DNA of 64,000 nucleotides from Pirellulaceae bacterium (lineage in GTDB: Bacteria; Planctomycetota; Planctomycetia; Pirellulales; Pirellulaceae), in NCBI GenBank assembly GCA_028280445.1, contig JANQLU010000136.1, forward strand, positions 124,001 to 188,000. Direction: 5' to 3'. The notes below the pieces were generated by a model. That model saw only the letters and a program-made list of their open reading frames with translations, made no database searches and was not told the DNA's origin. The position numbers and the translations under genes were made by a program. Below are positions 26,398 to 35,587 of the stretch, piece after piece. Numbering within the stretch: position 1 is the first letter of the stretch; every line of letters starts with the position of its first letter.

Positions 26398-27063
26398 ATG
26401 AGCAACGAAGTATTCGAACGCGTTTCATCCAATTTGTTATTTCGCCATCGATTTTCATGTCTGCCCACCGACGGCAAATGGAAAAAGTCTGGCAAGCCAC
26501 TTTCTGAAGACCACGAAATCCCCCATTTTGGACGTTTCGAAGGGCAAGAGAAATTTGCAGACTTTCGCGTCGGATGGACCGCCGAGGGTTTATTCTTTGA
26601 CGTTACTGTCCGCGGCAAATCGCAAAGCGTTTGGTGTCGCTCGACGCAAATTCTCGAAAGCGATGCAGTATTGGTCTGGATCGACACGCGAAATACCCAA
26701 AGCATTCATCGGGCCAGTCGATTTTGTCACTGGTTCGTTTTCTTGCCAGCCGGAGGCGGTTCTCAACGTAATACACCGATGGGCTCGATGCTGAAAATCA
26801 ATCGTGCCAAAGAAAACCCAAAAACATTTCAGATGTTTCGCCCCTGCATTTTTGCCAAAACCAATGCGTCGGGTTATCGACTTCAATTTTTTATCGCTGG
26901 CTCTGCGTTGACAGGATGGGATACACAAGACCATCAAACACTGGGGTTTAATTACCTCGTGAATGATCGCGAATTGGGAACGCAAACACTGGCAACTGGA
27001 TCCGAATTTCCGATATCATCCGACCCCAGTTTGTGGCACTCGATACGATTGGTTGATGGTTAG
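26398..27063 (+). CDS. CBM9/DOMON-like protein
   Basis: 221 residues without a signal peptide. The sequence is beta-rich, with blocks typical of carbohydrate-binding module 9-like domains seen in planctomycetes: FADFRVGWTAEGLFFDVTVR, DAVLVWIDTRNTQSIHRAS, and an ASGYRLQFFIAGSALTGWD segment near the end. Such domains bind sugars or haem-like ligands. The absence of a secretion signal means it may act inside the cell, or its export may use another route. Start ATG at 26398 with no clear ribosome-binding site. It is downstream of the SAF gene by 51 bases on the same strand. The ligand is unknown. Confidence 0.7.
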   Translation: MSNEVFERVSSNLLFRHRFSCLPTDGKWKKSGKPLSEDHEIPHFGRFEGQEKFADFRVGWTAEGLFFDVTVRGKSQSVWCRSTQILESDAVLVWIDTRNTQSIHRASRFCHWFVFLPAGGGSQRNTPMGSMLKINRAKENPKTFQMFRPCIFAKTNASGYRLQFFIAGSALTGWDTQDHQTLGFNYLVNDRELGTQTLATGSEFPISSDPSLWHSIRLVDG

Positions 27064-27075
27064 TCGAGCAGACGC

Positions 27076-27097
27076 AAAATAGCCAACGCACTGGCTA
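27076..27097 (-). terminator. Weak terminator after first small lipoprotein
   Basis: On the minus strand TAGCCA and TGGCTA form a six-base stem with a short T run after it. It lies just beyond the stop of the gene at 27105-27356 and resembles the stronger hairpin after the second paralogue. Confidence 0.55.
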
Positions 27098-27104
27098 CCC
27101 TTTT

Positions 27105-27356
27105 TCATTTTGCTGATTTTGTATCGTCAATCTCTTCAACTTCTTGTTTGTCCCGAAGTGCTTCAGCTTCTTTTTGAAGTTTAAATTCAGGACCTTTGGG
27201 AAAGATTTTAATATTGTCACGATGCTGGCTGGGACTTGCTGGAGTTCCGCCAATCGTCGTCTGGCATCCGGTCATCACCGAAAAAGCTGTCGCTGTGAAC
27301 AATGCGATGCCACAGCAAGCAACTTTTAGCTGGCCCTGTTGCGATTTGTTTTTCAT
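27105..27356 (-). CDS. Small lipoprotein with conserved PEFKL tail (paralogue 1)
   Basis: 83 residues. The lipoprotein signal is MKNKSQQGQLKVACCGIALF, with lipid Cys in the MTGC box at about residue 31. The mature chain is only some 50 residues, including FPKGPEFKLQKEAEALRD. That block is nearly identical in the neighbour at 27451-27684, so this is a tandem duplication. The block recurs in small planctomycete lipoproteins as far as I know, but no function is established. The end is acidic (EVEEIDDTKSAK). Confidence 0.75.
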   Translation of the reverse strand: MKNKSQQGQLKVACCGIALFTATAFSVMTGCQTTIGGTPASPSQHRDNIKIFPKGPEFKLQKEAEALRDKQEVEEIDDTKSAK

Positions 27357-27400
27357 TTCAGATACTCCGCATCAAAAAACGAACCAGATTCTCCAACTGC

Positions 27401-27429
27401 AAAAAAAATAGCCAACGCATGCGTTGGCC
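27401..27429 (-). terminator. Terminator after second small lipoprotein
   Basis: GCCAACGCATGCGTTGGC (27411-27428) is a perfect 18-base palindrome. On the minus strand it is followed by ATTTTTTTT, so it ends the transcript of the lipoprotein at 27451-27684. Confidence 0.85.
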
Positions 27430-27450
27430 ACCTTTTTCATTTTTGCTGAT

Positions 27451-27684
27451 TTAGTTGCCATCAACTCCGCGAGCTGCACGAAGCGCTTCAGCTTCTTTTT
27501 GAAGTTTGAATTCAGGACCTTTAGGGAAGTACTGAACATCGTCTTTGAGGTAGTAGGCACTTGGCAGTGTTTGACCGCCGATCGGCATCTGACATCCAGT
27601 CATCAATGACAAAGCTGTCGCTGCGAACAATGCGATGCCACAGAAAGTGACTTTCAGCCGGTTCTGTTTTGATTTGTTTTTCAT
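27451..27684 (-). CDS. Small lipoprotein with conserved PEFKL tail (paralogue 2)
   Basis: 77 residues. The signal MKNKSKQNRLKVTFCGIALF ends in the LMTGC lipobox, as in paralogue 1. The mature chain contains SAYYLKDDVQYFPKGPEFKL and ends QKEAEALRAARGVDGN. The tail YFPKGPEFKLQKEAEALR is the shared family block. It is a tandem copy of the gene at 27105 and has its own terminator. It is probably attached to the inner face of the outer membrane or to the inner membrane. No function is recognised. Confidence 0.78.
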   Translation of the reverse strand: MKNKSKQNRLKVTFCGIALFAATALSLMTGCQMPIGGQTLPSAYYLKDDVQYFPKGPEFKLQKEAEALRAARGVDGN

Positions 27685-28036
27685 CTCGGAAATTGCTCCG
27701 TCTCAAAAATGTTCGCGCGGCAGGCGCCGATAGAATCGCTATATCCGTTACAACTTCTATCGGCGCACCCCGGTGATGACTTTGGCTGAAATCCAAGAAT
27801 TTTTGCTGTCAACGCGAGATTTACCCGTCGTTTGATAGCAAATTGCCGTTTTCCTCGAAAATCGAATCCCAATTCGGTAACATTAATGGGGCGTTGCCAT
27901 ATTCATTCGTCCGAAGATGTCTTGAAAGTGATTATGCTAGCTGGCGGTCAGGCATTCACTTTGAAATCAATCTGATGGCTTGGTTACAGGTCATCAATAA
28001 AATCGCGTCGGGGCAGGAACACCAAGGGAAAAAACA
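27685..28036. other. Intergenic region with long perfect hairpin
   Basis: About 350 bases between the divergent small-lipoprotein and CHAT genes, with no supported reading frame. Its one clear structure is the 12-bp hairpin at 27724-27766, listed separately. Confidence 0.5.
27724..27766. promoter_or_regulatory. Perfect 12-bp inverted repeat
   Basis: GCGCCGATAGAA (27724-27735) and TTCTATCGGCGC (27755-27766) pair perfectly over 12 bases around a 19-base loop. It lies 40 bases upstream of the small lipoprotein start. No T tract follows on either strand, so it is more likely an operator or leader structure than a terminator. Confidence 0.4.
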
Positions 28037-31000
28037 ATGTTCGATTCAACTCGCTCCCCATTATTCATTTTTGGTGCAATATGTTTGGGGATTTGCATTT
28101 CCTGGGGCGCAAACGATATCAGTGCCCAACGCGTCAGGGTAACACCACCGGCGGCCAACCCCAATCCACTACCCAAACTTCAATACTACACGCTGTTTCG
28201 TGATTTCTACCAAGGCGAATATGCGCGTTCGATCAAAAACTACCAAACCTTGCTGCGCACGGCGTATCGCGACGTAGACGGTGCATTTTTTGATTCCGTT
28301 TGTTATCTGACCATGATCGGTGAGTGTTATTACCACATGGGCAATTACGCCAAAGCGGTTGAGGCATACGAAACCGCAATTGGAATTTATATCAAGCGAT
28401 CATTGTGGGAGCCGCGAACCCAGTTGCCGCGGACGATTGCCCCGGACCGCACGGCAACTGCCAAGGCAAGAATAAATTGGTATTCCAGTAAACGTCGAAC
28501 CGCGATTGGAACATTCCCGCAAAATTTCTCTTATGTATTTGGCCGCTTGGACAACGAACGCGTCTTGCGCGAGGGCGGCGTCATTCAAAACCCTCAAGCG
28601 CGCCCTGTTGATATTCGCGAAACCATGCGCTGTGCGGCATTGGCACTACATCGCAGAAGCGAAATCAAAGGCGTCACCAGCAAAATCGACCCCACCACAC
28701 AAAAGATTCTCAGTGGATTGACAACTCAGAAATTCACCTCGGCAAATCTTGTCGGGTGTTGGAAGGGAATTTTGGCAGCGATGGCCTATTCGGCTAATGA
28801 AGATTATGCAAAAGCCGCCAAGCTGCTTGAATCCTCGCTGCAAATCGGCGGCACCTACGATCATCCGCTAACACCGATCGCCCTGCTCGAACTTGGCAAA
28901 ATCTCTTTTCGAGCCGGTAAATTCGAAGCGGCCATGACATACTTCTTAGAAGCTTCGTTTTCGGCAGCCGTTCATGAACAATACGATTTGATCGAATCGT
29001 CGTTGGTCTGGGCAACTCGCGCGCATCTGATGAATTCACCAAATTTGCTTTTCTCACCGCTTCCCAATGCAATCGCGTGGGCCGCTCGTGAAAGAGCGAA
29101 ATTCATGCAAGCGTCGTTGACTGTGGAATTGGCCCACAATTACGCCGAAGCTGGTCAAACCGCCAACGCCATCAAAATGCTGGCTCAGACACGGCGTCCC
29201 ATGGCTCGAAACGACATCGGTAATTCAACCGTTGCCTCGCGGATGTGGTACGTCTCGTCGCTGGCTAATTTTCGAAACGGCAATGGTAAAAAAGGCCTCA
29301 GTGATTTCGGTCGATTTCTCAAAGGCTTTCAATCCGCTGGCTCAAAATGGCTGTATCAATTGTCTTTGGCAAACGGACTCGTCAGCGCCGGTCGTGTCAC
29401 AGGTCGTAAAGCGGATGCGCTCTACACGCGGTTGCTGCGAAATCCGACCGCCGGTGATTGGATGGCAACACCTATGGAATCGATGGCTTTCTTGGCCACG
29501 CCACATGTTGAACCGCTTGAGCGGTGGTTCGAGATTGCGATGTCGCAACGAAAAATCGACAAAGCAATCAACATCGCCGAAGCGCTCAAACAGCATCGAT
29601 TTTATGCACAACTGCCGCTGGGCGGCCGAATCATGGCATTTCGAAACATTTTGGAAATACCGGACGAAATGCTAACCGACAAAATCAAAAAACAACGTCA
29701 AGTATTACTGGCTCGATTTGGTGGCTACCAAAAATATTCAGAAACATCGGCGCAGCTCCAAACCGAACTCAATGCATTGCCCTTGAGTCCAACCAGTGGT
29801 AGCCAGGAATCCAAACAGCAAAAGAAAATTTTGCAGGCGTTGGCAAATTCAACAACAGCGCAAGAAGCGATTCTCGGGGCGATGGCATTGACGCGTCTGC
29901 CGTCAGATTTCACTTTTCCGCCATTGGTCGATTTCAAGGCCGCGCAAAGTGAATTGAAACAAGGCCAGTGCATCGTTTACTGCGTGGGGACACGATTCAA
30001 TTTCCATGTCTTTTTAATTGCCAAAGGGTCTTATGGACATATCGGTCCGATTCAGCCCAACGTGTTTCGAAAAGGCGTTTCGACATTGCTGAAAGACATC
30101 GGCAGCCGCGATCGTGTGGCCGCCGTACCCATCGAAGTTTTGCAAAGCGATGCCTGGAAGGAAACGGCCAAAAAAATTGGCGATGTTGTCTTCCCCAAAC
30201 GAAATGCGACCTTCTGGAAAGAGTTCAAGGAAGTGATTGTGGTGCCCGATGATGCTGCCTGGTATTTGCCCTGGGAACTGATCCAGGTCACCGACGATGG
30301 AGATAAAACTAAATCGCTGCGGGAGTTTGTCGATATTCGTTACTTGCCGACACTCGGTTTGGCGGTTTCACCTAACCCCGTGAAACGCAAATTTGATAAT
30401 GTCGCCGTTGTGATTGGAAAACTGACGTCCAAGGACACCAGCGAAAAAACGTCTGCCGCGTTTACTCGTCTCAAAGTTGCAGTTCCCGCAGCGACCGAGT
30501 TGGACAGCAATTTGAATGGACCGTCGAATCTGCTTTCAACCGTGTTTGATACGCTGTTGGTTTGGACGGAAATGAAAGAAAGACCAGGTTACCGAATGGC
30601 TCCATTGCAAATCGACAAAGGGCGGCCCGGTAGCACTTTAGGAAGTTGGATGGCGTTGCCCTGGCGCGGACCCCAACACGTCATCATGCCAGGTTTCTCA
30701 ACGTCAGCGGCAACGGCGTTGAAAACTCGAAAATATGGCGATGATTTATTCATCACATCTTGTTCGTTAATGGCCGCCGGCGCCAAAACGATTTTGATCA
30801 GCCGGTGGGTTGTCGGTGGATCGACGTCGTTAAATGTCACGCGGGAATTTGCCAGCCAATTGCCCAATGGCGACGCGATGGACGCGTGGAAGCGCGCCGT
30901 CAAAATTGTCTCGGAGGCCGAAGTTGATCCAGCGGCCGAATCGCGAATCAAATCGGAACAAACCAATGAGGCAATCAAAGGAAGCCATCCGTTCTTTTGG

Positions 31001-31075
31001 GCCGGATATGTCCTGATCGATTCAGGAAAACCTAAGCCACGGCCAAAAGCCAAGGACGAAGCCAAAAAGAAATGA
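28037..31075 (+). CDS. Secreted TPR protein with C-terminal CHAT domain
   Basis: 1012 residues. Residues 1-31 are a signal peptide ending SAQ. The middle is helical, with tetratricopeptide-like repeats (MIGECYYHMGNYAKAVEAYE, FQAGKFEA-like units). The C-terminal 330 residues form a CHAT domain of clan CD peptidases: YLPWELIQV near residue 744, then GPQHVIMPGFSTSA near 880 and LFITSCSLMAAGAKTILISR near 905-924. The canonical CHAT His and Cys motifs (HxxxHG and AC.TG) are not evident, so activity is doubtful. Such TPR-CHAT proteins occur repeatedly in planctomycetes. A C25 peptidase gene, also clan CD, follows after 396 bases that contain a MITE-like repeat. The protein's target is unknown. Confidence 0.82.
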   Translation: MFDSTRSPLFIFGAICLGICISWGANDISAQRVRVTPPAANPNPLPKLQYYTLFRDFYQGEYARSIKNYQTLLRTAYRDVDGAFFDSVCYLTMIGECYYHMGNYAKAVEAYETAIGIYIKRSLWEPRTQLPRTIAPDRTATAKARINWYSSKRRTAIGTFPQNFSYVFGRLDNERVLREGGVIQNPQARPVDIRETMRCAALALHRRSEIKGVTSKIDPTTQKILSGLTTQKFTSANLVGCWKGILAAMAYSANEDYAKAAKLLESSLQIGGTYDHPLTPIALLELGKISFRAGKFEAAMTYFLEASFSAAVHEQYDLIESSLVWATRAHLMNSPNLLFSPLPNAIAWAARERAKFMQASLTVELAHNYAEAGQTANAIKMLAQTRRPMARNDIGNSTVASRMWYVSSLANFRNGNGKKGLSDFGRFLKGFQSAGSKWLYQLSLANGLVSAGRVTGRKADALYTRLLRNPTAGDWMATPMESMAFLATPHVEPLERWFEIAMSQRKIDKAINIAEALKQHRFYAQLPLGGRIMAFRNILEIPDEMLTDKIKKQRQVLLARFGGYQKYSETSAQLQTELNALPLSPTSGSQESKQQKKILQALANSTTAQEAILGAMALTRLPSDFTFPPLVDFKAAQSELKQGQCIVYCVGTRFNFHVFLIAKGSYGHIGPIQPNVFRKGVSTLLKDIGSRDRVAAVPIEVLQSDAWKETAKKIGDVVFPKRNATFWKEFKEVIVVPDDAAWYLPWELIQVTDDGDKTKSLREFVDIRYLPTLGLAVSPNPVKRKFDNVAVVIGKLTSKDTSEKTSAAFTRLKVAVPAATELDSNLNGPSNLLSTVFDTLLVWTEMKERPGYRMAPLQIDKGRPGSTLGSWMALPWRGPQHVIMPGFSTSAATALKTRKYGDDLFITSCSLMAAGAKTILISRWVVGGSTSLNVTREFASQLPNGDAMDAWKRAVKIVSEAEVDPAAESRIKSEQTNEAIKGSHPFFWAGYVLIDSGKPKPRPKAKDEAKKK

Positions 31076-31301
31076 AGCAACGAACTCGATAGCAGTCATT
31101 TTCCGGCTGTTTCACTGGAAAGAACGGCCCAAGGGTAACGGTAAAATGAATCGCCTTGCTCACCGCCGGCAGAAACCGCGACCGTGAAGCAGAGTACTGT
31201 CAAACCGAGATTTGGAAATCGCGCGAACGGATCCGTAAAATTACTCTTGTTTCGGATAGGATGTTCATTCAGACTACGCCGTGCCCGAAGCACACAAGGA
31301 C

Positions 31302-31436
31302 AGGATTTTGCATCAGAAGTTGTTTTAACGACTTTCTGCAATCGTAACCCGACGCGTGAGCGAGGGACCACAACCACGTCAACGTGCGGTCCCTCACTCA
31401 CGTTTCGGGTTACGATTTTGTTTGATGAAATTCCTA
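31302..31436. mobile_element. Family 3 MITE-like element, copy A
   Basis: Left end AGGATTTTGCATCA (31302-31315); right end has a degraded inverse copy ending ATTCCTAG (31436). Inside is a long hairpin: TAACCCGACGCGTGAGCGAG on the left and its inverse on the right, ending GGGTTACGA. It fills the space between the CHAT and C25 genes and has no coding capacity. It matches the copies at 47459-47584 and 50290-50490. Confidence 0.75.
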
Positions 31437-31471
31437 GCAAGCGAATTCACCTCTGAATCGAGGTTTGGCCT

Positions 31472-33085
31472 ATGACTTTTCTGATCGCATTTTTAGCTTC
31501 GGTCGTTGCGGTCGCGACGCCTGCCGAAGAACCTGTTGATACCGTTGTGTTTTGCCCTCAAGAGTATCGAGCTGCGCTAAAACCTTGGGTGGAATATCGA
31601 ACAAAACAAGGTCACCGCATTCGAGTCGTTGCTCCTCAAAAAACACCCGTCGGCATTAAAAATGTCATTCGCCAGATTGCTAAAACCGGCAAACTCAAAA
31701 ATGTCGTGTTGATTGGCGACAGTCGTGCTGATCGTTTCCGCAAAAATCAATCCAATCTAGTTCCGACCGACTATGTCAAAGCAAAAATCAATGTGAAATA
31801 TGGTGCCGTTCCGGATATTGCCACCGACAACAAATACGCCGATCTCAATGGAGACGGGGCACCTGATTTGAGCATTGGCCGCCTTCCAGTTGATTCTGCC
31901 GAACAACTGAAAACGATTGTTAAAAAAATCATCGCTTATGAAAAACAGCTTCCCAATACATTATGGCGACGAAAAATCAATTTCATTGCAGGCGTTGGCG
32001 GATTTGGGCCGGTCGAAGACAAAATCATCGAAAACGCCACCAAAAAACTGATTACCGAAATGGTTCCACTGGAATACGAAACGTCGATGACCTACGCCAG
32101 CTGGAACAGTCCTTATTGTCCCGACCCCAGGCGATTCTCTGAAACTACTATCAAACGGATGAACGAAGGCTGTCTGTTTTGGGTTTATGTTGGACACGGA
32201 CACTACCGTGAATTAGACCGTGTTCGCCTGCCTCAGGCGCGCTATAAAATCTTTGACATCAGCCAAGTCAACAAAATAAAAAGCAAAGCTGGATTGCCGA
32301 TCGCCATTTTTCTGGCCTGCAACACTTGCGGGTTTGACCAAAGCGGTGATTGTATCGGCGAGGAACTGATCAAACGTCCGGCAGGCCCCATTGCGATCCT
32401 CGGTGGCAGCCGTGTAACCATGCCTTATGGAATGGCGGTCATGTCACTGGAAATGATGGACGCCTACTTCTCGGGCGAATTCAAAACACTCGGTGAATTG
32501 ATCCGGGTCACGAAATCAAACATGGTTAAAAATGCCGGTCGCAAAGGTGAGTTTCGACAAATGCTCGACGCGCTGGGCAAAGCGTTCAGTCCCACCGGTG
32601 ATCAACTCGACGAGGAACGTAAGGAACACACTCACTTGATTCATCTCTTGGGCGATCCACTATTGCGTCTGGCACTTCCAAAACCGCTCAAAGTAACAGC
32701 TCCCGATTCGATTTTGTCGGGTACGAAAACCAAAGTGGAGTTTGACGTTCCGTTCGATAGCACGGCAACCGTTGAATTGGTTTACCGTCGCAATCGTCTG
32801 ACGTTCCGTCCGCCACGTAGAAAATTCCCCTACTTCAGCGAAAACGAATTGGCGGATTTTCAACCTATTTATGAAAAAGCAAACACGCTGGTCAAAGTCC
32901 GTCGGCAACTGAAATTAACGAAAGGCCAGCAGGTGGTCGAATTGGATGTTCCCGTCGAAGCGCGTGGGGAATGCGAATTCCGTGTCTTTTTACAAGGACC
33001 CCGGTCCTTTGCCGCTGGAGCCAGTCAAGTCAAAGTTCGTTTGAACAAAACGGCGGCTCGCAAACGAGGCTCCGTCAAACGCTAA
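31472..33085 (+). CDS. C25 (gingipain-like) peptidase, secreted
   Basis: 537 residues with a signal peptide (MTFLIAFLASVVAVATPA). It has the clan CD fold of family C25: His242 in VYVGHGHYRELD and Cys283 in FLACNTCGFD are the expected catalytic His-Cys pair. A DLNGDGAPD segment could bind calcium (Asp-rich, residues 124-132). After the peptidase part a beta-rich C-terminal domain (residues 410-537, TVELVYRRNRLTFRPP) follows. The start ATG at 31472 is preceded by GAGGT. Gingipain relatives cleave after Arg or Lys outside the cell, but the specificity here is unknown. It lies next to the CHAT protein, another clan CD type. Confidence 0.85.
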   Translation: MTFLIAFLASVVAVATPAEEPVDTVVFCPQEYRAALKPWVEYRTKQGHRIRVVAPQKTPVGIKNVIRQIAKTGKLKNVVLIGDSRADRFRKNQSNLVPTDYVKAKINVKYGAVPDIATDNKYADLNGDGAPDLSIGRLPVDSAEQLKTIVKKIIAYEKQLPNTLWRRKINFIAGVGGFGPVEDKIIENATKKLITEMVPLEYETSMTYASWNSPYCPDPRRFSETTIKRMNEGCLFWVYVGHGHYRELDRVRLPQARYKIFDISQVNKIKSKAGLPIAIFLACNTCGFDQSGDCIGEELIKRPAGPIAILGGSRVTMPYGMAVMSLEMMDAYFSGEFKTLGELIRVTKSNMVKNAGRKGEFRQMLDALGKAFSPTGDQLDEERKEHTHLIHLLGDPLLRLALPKPLKVTAPDSILSGTKTKVEFDVPFDSTATVELVYRRNRLTFRPPRRKFPYFSENELADFQPIYEKANTLVKVRRQLKLTKGQQVVELDVPVEARGECEFRVFLQGPRSFAAGASQVKVRLNKTAARKRGSVKR

Positions 33086-33259
33086 TCGACCGGCGTCTTC
33101 ATCAGTTGTTCGCTAAAACTCTTTTCTAGTCGACGCGAATTTGGTGCCTAGGCCAACGGCCGTTTTACCGCATTTCCCGCTCATCCATTGGCATTGATTT
33201 TCTGTTCTCCATTCGTTTTTTTGCACGATCGCAGCCGCCCTAGGTAGTTGATTAATTAT

Positions 33260-33321
33260 GAGCGGCGAGGCGCTAGCCGCCGGTGAACCCTCCAATACCG
33301 GCGGCTAGCTCCTCGCCGCTC
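33260..33321. repeat. Family 2 hairpin
   Basis: GAGCGGCGAGGCGCTAGCC on the left and its inverse (GGCTAGCTCCTCGCCGCTC) on the right form a stem of about 24 bp with a loop of about 14 bases. It lies in the 354-base space between the peptidase gene and sucC; the remainder of that space shows nothing else I can name. Related copies are at 36402-36470 and 38850-38917. Confidence 0.88.
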
Positions 33322-33439
33322 AACTCAAATTCACAGCTTTCCGATTTAATCAACGAAACTCAGATGCTCCCCCACGTTGACCATGTAGAAACGGCAAATT
33401 TATAATTCGAACTCACCAATTACCTCAAATGAGAAATCA

Positions 33440-34633
33440 ATGAAAATCCACGAGTTTCAGGGAAAAGAACTTTTCCGAAAATTTGGCGTCACCGTTCTCG
33501 ATGGGCGTGTTGCCACCACACCCGAGCAGGCAAAATCAGCCTTCGAAGAACTTGGCGGCTCGATCGCAGTCGTTAAATCACAAATCCACGCAGGCGGCCG
33601 CGGCAAGGGAACATTTATCGAGGAGCCCGATCAGCGCGGTGTTCAACTGGTGAGATCGGCTGATGAAGCGGCTGAAGCGGCTCGTAAAATGCTCGGCAAC
33701 ACTTTGGTTACGATCCAAACCGGTCCCGAAGGCAAAACGGTCAATCAAGTTTTTGTCGAAGCCGGTTGTGACATCGACCGTGAACTCTACCTCGGAATCG
33801 TACTTGATCGCGCTGTCTCACTGCCGGTGATCATGTGCAGCCAGGAAGGCGGCGTCGACATCGAAAAAGTCGCGCATGAAACTCCAGAGAAAATTTTCAA
33901 AGAACATTTCGATCCGGCCATCGGCATCGAAAGTTTCCAAGTGCGAAAGCTTTGCAAAAAACTTGGCATCAGCGGAAAATCCGTGCGAGTTGCCGATAAA
34001 TTCATGCGAGCACTCTGCGATCTATATGTACAACTCGACTGTAGTCTGCTCGAAATTAATCCGCTGGTAGTCACCAAATCGGGCGATATCGTCGCGCTGG
34101 ATTCCAAAATCAATTTTGATTCCAACGCCATGTTCCGACACAAAGACATCGCCGAGCTGCGCGATTTGACCGAAGAAGCTGAATCTGAAGTGCTCGCCAG
34201 CGAAGCGGGTTTGAGCTACGTCCAACTCGATGGCAACATCGGTTGCCTGGTCAATGGAGCGGGACTGGCAATGAGCACGATGGACATCATCAAACTGCAC
34301 GGCGGCGAACCCGCAAATTTCCTGGATGTTGGCGGCGGAGCGGATACCGAACAAGTCACGCAGGCTTTCCGAATTCTGCTGAACGACCCGAACGTCAAAG
34401 CGGTTTTGGTAAACATCTTTGGCGGAATTATGAAATGCACCACCATCGCCGAAGCCATCGTGTCGGCGGCCAAAACCGTCGGATTCAATGTTCCGCTGGT
34501 CGTGCGGCTCGAAGGCACTAAAGTCGAGGAAGGTCGCAAAATCCTGGAAGACAGCGACATTGATATTATTGGCGCAACAGATCTGACAGACGCGGCATCC
34601 AAAGTTGTTTCGGTCGTTGCCGCACCCGTATAA
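33440..34633 (+). CDS. sucC: Succinyl-CoA synthetase, beta subunit
   Basis: 397 residues, close to the usual 388. The ATP-grasp N-terminal half has [16 protein letters not shown] for nucleotide binding and a metal/phosphate site in [10 protein letters not shown]. The C-terminal half contains the phosphate-contacting [20 protein letters not shown] and FLDVGGGA segments. The beta subunit binds succinate and the nucleotide while the phosphohistidine loop is on SucD. Reaction: succinyl-CoA + NDP + Pi to succinate + CoA + NTP, in the citric acid cycle. sucD follows after 29 bases, forming the operon. The specificity for ADP versus GDP cannot be read. Confidence 0.96.
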   Translation: MKIHEFQGKELFRKFGVTVLDGRVATTPEQAKSAFEELGGSIAVVKSQIHAGGRGKGTFIEEPDQRGVQLVRSADEAAEAARKMLGNTLVTIQTGPEGKTVNQVFVEAGCDIDRELYLGIVLDRAVSLPVIMCSQEGGVDIEKVAHETPEKIFKEHFDPAIGIESFQVRKLCKKLGISGKSVRVADKFMRALCDLYVQLDCSLLEINPLVVTKSGDIVALDSKINFDSNAMFRHKDIAELRDLTEEAESEVLASEAGLSYVQLDGNIGCLVNGAGLAMSTMDIIKLHGGEPANFLDVGGGADTEQVTQAFRILLNDPNVKAVLVNIFGGIMKCTTIAEAIVSAAKTVGFNVPLVVRLEGTKVEEGRKILEDSDIDIIGATDLTDAASKVVSVVAAPV

Positions 34634-34662
34634 CAAATACAAACCAACAAAGAAAAAACAAT

Positions 34663-35541
34663 ATGAGCATCCTAATTAATTCAAATACCAAAGTAATATG
34701 CCAAGGCATCACGGGAGATGTCGGTGGGTTTCACACCCGGGGTTGCCTGGAATACGGAACCCAAATGGTCGGCGGCGTCACTCCCGGAAAAGGCGGACAG
34801 ACATTCGACGGTTTGCCCGTTTTTGACACTTGCTACGAAGCGGTCGAGGCAACCGGTGCTGACGCAACCATGATCTTTGTTCCACCGCCGTTTGCAGCCG
34901 ACGCCATCCTGGAAGCTATCGACGCAAAAATCAAAACGATCATCGCGGTTACCGAAGGCGTACCCGTCATCGATATGGTTCGCGTCAAACAAGCGATCGA
35001 CGCCAGCGATTGCGTATTGATTGGACCCAATTGCCCCGGAGTCATCACCGCCGATGAATGCAAAATCGGCATCATGCCAGGGTACATTCATCAAAAAGGC
35101 AAAGTCGGCATCATGAGCCGCAGTGGTACGTTGACCTATGAAGCCGTCTGGCAAACTTCCAGTCGCGGCCTTGGACAAACCACTTGTGTTGGCTTGGGTG
35201 GCGACCCGATTGTCGGTACTTCGTTTATCGATTGCCTGCAGTGGTTTCAGGATGACGATGAAACCGAAGCCATTTTGATGATTGGTGAAATCGGCGGATC
35301 AGCCGAAGAGGAAGCGGCGGCTTACGTGAAACAAAATATCACCAAGCCAGTCGCCGCATTTATTGCCGGGCAAACAGCGCCTCCTGGAAAACGCATGGGG
35401 CATGCTGGAGCCATTATTTCTGGTGGAAAAGGAACAGCCAGCGAAAAAATCGCAGCTTTGCAATCAGCTAATATCGAAGTCGCCATGTCACCCGCAGATA
35501 TGGGTGAGGCGGTCGAACGAGCAATTTCAAATGCTGCTTGA
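34663..35541 (+). CDS. sucD: Succinyl-CoA synthetase, alpha subunit
   Basis: 292 residues. A Rossmann CoA-binding domain begins with [20 protein letters not shown]. The active-site phosphohistidine is His247 in [16 protein letters not shown], matching the position known for the E. coli enzyme (His246). The [16 protein letters not shown] segment is the family hallmark. It forms a complex with SucC encoded just upstream. The gene ends in TGA (GCT GCT TGA), which shows UGA is a stop in this organism and makes the UGA codon in the thioredoxin gene notable. Confidence 0.97.
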   Translation: MSILINSNTKVICQGITGDVGGFHTRGCLEYGTQMVGGVTPGKGGQTFDGLPVFDTCYEAVEATGADATMIFVPPPFAADAILEAIDAKIKTIIAVTEGVPVIDMVRVKQAIDASDCVLIGPNCPGVITADECKIGIMPGYIHQKGKVGIMSRSGTLTYEAVWQTSSRGLGQTTCVGLGGDPIVGTSFIDCLQWFQDDDETEAILMIGEIGGSAEEEAAAYVKQNITKPVAAFIAGQTAPPGKRMGHAGAIISGGKGTASEKIAALQSANIEVAMSPADMGEAVERAISNAA

Positions 35542-35587
35542 GATATCGTGTTCTTGACCGGTCATTTTCTTTGAATTGAGGAATAAA

